From Alphaproteobacteria bacterium (GTDB lineage Bacteria; Pseudomonadota; Alphaproteobacteria; Rickettsiales; UBA6187), in contig JAJRPW010000139.1 in assembly GCA_024280585.1 (NCBI GenBank), forward strand, positions 1 to 6,506: a stretch of DNA of 6,506 nucleotides. Direction: 5' to 3'. The position numbers and the translations under genes were made by a program. Shown here piece by piece: positions 4,465 to 6,506 of this stretch. The notes under the pieces were generated by a model, which saw only the letters and a list, made by a program, of their open reading frames with translations, was not told where the DNA came from and did no database searches. Numbering within the stretch: the first letter of the stretch is position 1; each line of letters begins with the position of its first letter.

Positions 4465-6209
4465 ACCTGCATCCTCGCTTCTTCTTCATCCACCTTGAAT
4501 TTATCCTCAGGGCCAAGCTCAATTTCATAGTGAGCAGCGCCCGCAGGAATCATCGGATAGACATTTTCCGCCCGGTCAATATGCATATCAACGATAACCG
4601 GCCCATCAATTTTAAACATTTGGGCAATCGTTTTATCAACATCTTCAGGCTTTTCACAGCGCAAACCTTTTAAGCCAAATGCCTCGGCCAGTGCCACAAA
4701 ATCAGGCAATGCTTCAACATAGCTTTCCGAATAACGATTACCGTGGAATAGCTCCTGCCATTGGCGAACCATACCCATATAACTGTTATTCATCAGAAAA
4801 ATCTTTACTGGCAGACGATATTGAACAGCTGTTGCCAGCTCCTGGATATTCATCATAATCGACGCTTCACCCGAAACACAAATCACAGGTTTTTTCGGAT
4901 TAGCCACTTGCACACCAATCGCTGCCGGCAATCCATAACCCATGGTGCCAAGCCCGCCCGAAGTCATCCAGCGATTTGGTTTGGAAAATTTTAGATATTG
5001 CGCTGCCCACATTTGATGCTGACCAACATCGGTTGTAATAAATGCATCTTTCTTCGCGATAGCAGCATTAAGCCTGTCCAGCGCATATTGCGGCTTGATG
5101 GTTTTGCCCGATTGTTTATAAGCAAAGCTCTTCTTGCTGCGCCATTTAGCGATCTGCGCCCACCATTTCTCCGATGCAGCTTTATCAAGCTTATATTTCT
5201 CTTTCTTCCAGATTTTCAACATCTGCTCTAAAACATTTGTCACATCACCAATAACCGGAACATCAACAATAACAACTTTATTAATCGAAGATGGGTCAAT
5301 ATCAACATGGATTTTTTTGGAATCGACCGAAAATGCGTCCAAACGTCCGGTTATACGATCGTCAAAACGCGCGCCGATATTTATCATCACGTCACATTTT
5401 GCCATGCACATATTAGCTTCATACGAGCCATGCATGCCAAGCATTCCTAAAAATTGTTTGTCCGATGCCGGGTAAGAACCAAGTCCCATAAGGGTATTAG
5501 TGATTGGAGCGCCGATTAATTTTACAAATTGCGTCAATAATTCCGAAGCTTTCGGGCCAGAATTTATAACCCCGCCACCTGTATAAAACACAGGACGTTT
5601 CGCAGCTGCAATTAATTTTACAGCTTTTTCTACAGCTTTTATATCGGCCTTATCATGGATTTTATAAGAAGCACGAGTTACGTTTTTAATGTTTTTATAT
5701 TCAGCGATTTCATTCTGAACGTTTTTTGGAATATCAACAACGATGGGACCCGGCCGACCGGTTGTTGCTATATATATAGCTTCCTTAACGGTTTTTTCTA
5801 TATCAGCAGCGCTTTTAACCAGATAATTATGTTTTGTACATGGTCTTGTTATACCCACAACGTCAGCTTCCTGGAACGCATCCGAGCCAATCACTGGCGT
5901 TGGCACTTGTCCGGTTATGCATAAAACCGGGATGCTATCGAGTAATGCATCGGCAAGGCCTGTGACGGTATTGGTCGCACCTGGGCCGGACGTTACTAAA
6001 ACCGCCCCGAGTTTGCCGGTGGAGCGGGCATAGCCTTCTGCGGCATGAACAGCACCTTGCTCATGGCGTACCAGAATATGGCGTAATTTATTTTGCTTAA
6101 AAAGCGCATCATAAAGCGGCAGCACCGCACCACCTGGGTAGCCAAAAATGGTATCAACCCCCTGATCAACCAGTGATTTTATGATAATGGCCGCGCCGTT
6201 TAGTTCCAT
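4461..6209 (-). CDS. ilvB: Acetolactate synthase large (catalytic) subunit, thiamine-diphosphate and FAD dependent
   Basis: The 582-residue protein makes 2-acetolactate from two pyruvates, or 2-aceto-2-hydroxybutyrate, the first common step to valine, leucine and isoleucine. The N-terminal pyrimidine-binding domain has FGYPGGAVLPLYDAL and the catalytic E50 in RHEQGAVHAAEGYAR. The central FAD domain lies at about 190-330, with IGARFDDRITG near 278-288. The C-terminal diphosphate domain includes QHQMWAAQYL, TSGGLGTMGYGLPAA, the metal-binding region GEAS at 447-450, NN at 474-475 and MGMVRQWQ. The usual GDG/GDA aspartate is glutamate (E448). The length is normal. The ATG at 6209 has GGAG about 9 bases upstream (complement of 6219-6222) and a good promoter beyond. 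It heads a four-gene operon with mntA, hepT and ilvN. Confidence 0.97.
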   Translation of the reverse strand: MELNGAAIIIKSLVDQGVDTIFGYPGGAVLPLYDALFKQNKLRHILVRHEQGAVHAAEGYARSTGKLGAVLVTSGPGATNTVTGLADALLDSIPVLCITGQVPTPVIGSDAFQEADVVGITRPCTKHNYLVKSAADIEKTVKEAIYIATTGRPGPIVVDIPKNVQNEIAEYKNIKNVTRASYKIHDKADIKAVEKAVKLIAAAKRPVFYTGGGVINSGPKASELLTQFVKLIGAPITNTLMGLGSYPASDKQFLGMLGMHGSYEANMCMAKCDVMINIGARFDDRITGRLDAFSVDSKKIHVDIDPSSINKVVIVDVPVIGDVTNVLEQMLKIWKKEKYKLDKAASEKWWAQIAKWRSKKSFAYKQSGKTIKPQYALDRLNAAIAKKDAFITTDVGQHQMWAAQYLKFSKPNRWMTSGGLGTMGYGLPAAIGVQVANPKKPVICVSGEASIMMNIQELATAVQYRLPVKIFLMNNSYMGMVRQWQELFHGNRYSESYVEALPDFVALAEAFGLKGLRCEKPEDVDKTIAQMFKIDGPVIVDMHIDRAENVYPMIPAGAAHYEIELGPEDKFKVDEEEARMQV

Positions 6210-6240
6210 GATATATATCTCCAGACTATAATTGAAGCGG

Positions 6241-6269
6241 ATATTAGTATTTTGTCTCTTTTACGTCAA
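6241..6269 (-). promoter_or_regulatory. Sigma-70 promoter of the ilvB-mntA-hepT-ilvN operon
   Basis: On the minus strand TTGACG (complement of 6264-6269) is followed after exactly 17 bp by TAATAT (complement of 6241-6246). Transcription would begin near 6234, only about 25 nt before the ilvB ATG. That is too short for a leader peptide and attenuator of the kind that controls many branched-chain amino acid operons. A second -10-like TATAGT lies closer to the gene but lacks a -35. Confidence 0.6.
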
Positions 6270-6348
6270 TAGTTTAGTGAGGCTGCATCAGGGCAAACGC
6301 ATCTAAATTTCGCCGATGATTTTGCAACAAAATATATACAAATAAGTT

Positions 6349-6378
6349 CGTCATACTGCTACTCGATAGCAGTATCCA
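6349..6378. repeat. REP-like palindromic element (hairpin)
   Basis: ATACTGCTA (6353-6361) and TAGCAGTAT (6367-6375) form a perfect 9-bp stem around the loop CTCGA. The outer bases CGTCAT at 6349-6354 and ATCCA at 6374-6378 match the borders of widespread bacterial palindromic repeats of the CGTCAT-stem-ATCCA type. A short T run follows at about 6382-6386 on the plus strand, so a weak terminator is an alternative, but no plus-strand gene in the window ends here. Only one copy is visible in this window. Confidence 0.55.
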
Positions 6379-6394
6379 AGGTTTTTAAATAAAT

Positions 6395-6506
6395 TAGGAC
6401 TTACGCAGAACATCGTCTTTTTGTTTGTTTTGTCGTTAAAAATAACCTGAAAATACTCATGTACTTCGTGTACACTGCGTTTTTTAGAACATTTTTGCCT
6501 AAAAAC
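6395..6506 (+). mobile_element. Second copy of the AGGACTTACGCA element, longer form, cut by the window end
   Basis: It starts with TAGGACTTACGCA at 6395-6407. Bases 6413-6442 are identical to the complementary strand of the 79-bp element, and similarity continues with scattered changes to about 6461. There the short element closes with its second end, while this copy continues with unrelated sequence that includes TGTACTTCGTGTACA, an imperfect hairpin. The last bases, CCTAAAAAC, resemble the core near the other end of the short element, which suggests a MITE of perhaps 150 bp rather than a full insertion sequence, but the far end lies outside the window. No transposase coding is visible. Confidence 0.7.

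Noticed and set aside
5134..5475. Plus-strand open frame of 113 codons opposite ilvB
   Set aside because: It is antisense to a clearly conserved ilvB and its translation has no recognisable domain.
6210..6506. CRISPR array or tRNA in the gene-free right end
   Set aside because: The repeats here are explained by one hairpin and one mobile-element end; there is no regular spacing and no cloverleaf.

Overview
The window reads as a chromosomal segment of an AT-rich alphaproteobacterium. The evidence is an RluA-family pseudouridine synthase directly upstream of rpoH (a common alphaproteobacterial order), alphaproteobacterial-looking IlvB/IlvN proteins, and small inverted-repeat elements with AGGACTTACGCA ends. 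I cannot place it to genus. The ilvBN genes argue for a lineage that keeps branched-chain amino acid synthesis, unlike strongly reduced intracellular relatives.

Layout, left to right. On the plus strand are the 3' end of a pseudouridine synthase gene (1-258) and rpoH, the heat-shock sigma factor (342-1217). Three genes or elements follow that involve the minus strand: a stand-alone CheY-type receiver (1238-1618), a 79-bp miniature inverted-repeat element with a target duplication (1736-1814), and a HAD-superfamily hydrolase (1834-2628). A divergent intergenic region (2629-2767) carries a promoter and a palindrome for the HAD gene, and a promoter with an overlapping operator-like site for a plus-strand type II toxin-antitoxin pair: an AbrB/MazE-like antitoxin (2768-2998) and a PemK/MazF-like toxin (2988-3317). 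Convergent to it is a minus-strand operon transcribed from near position 6234 down to 3321: ilvB, an MNT nucleotidyltransferase, a HEPN toxin, and ilvN. The right edge (6210-6506) holds the ilvB promoter, a REP-like hairpin, and the start of a second, longer copy of the inverted-repeat element.

The most striking feature is the operon arrangement. The catalytic and regulatory subunit genes of acetolactate synthase normally adjoin. Here a complete MntA/HepT (MNT/HEPN) toxin-antitoxin module sits between them, joined by ATGA stop-start overlaps at ilvB/mntA and mntA/hepT, with only 8 bp before ilvN. Transcription of ilvN from the ilvB promoter would have to read through the toxin module. The toxin of the second, MazF-type module ends 3 bp from the ilvN stop codon, so ilvN is flanked by TA genes on both sides. 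Whether this is a selected coupling or a tolerated insertion cannot be decided from the sequence alone.

The window also records mobile-element activity. Three sites share the AGGACT(T/C)ACGCA end: the rpoH stop codon region, the 79-bp element, and the right edge.
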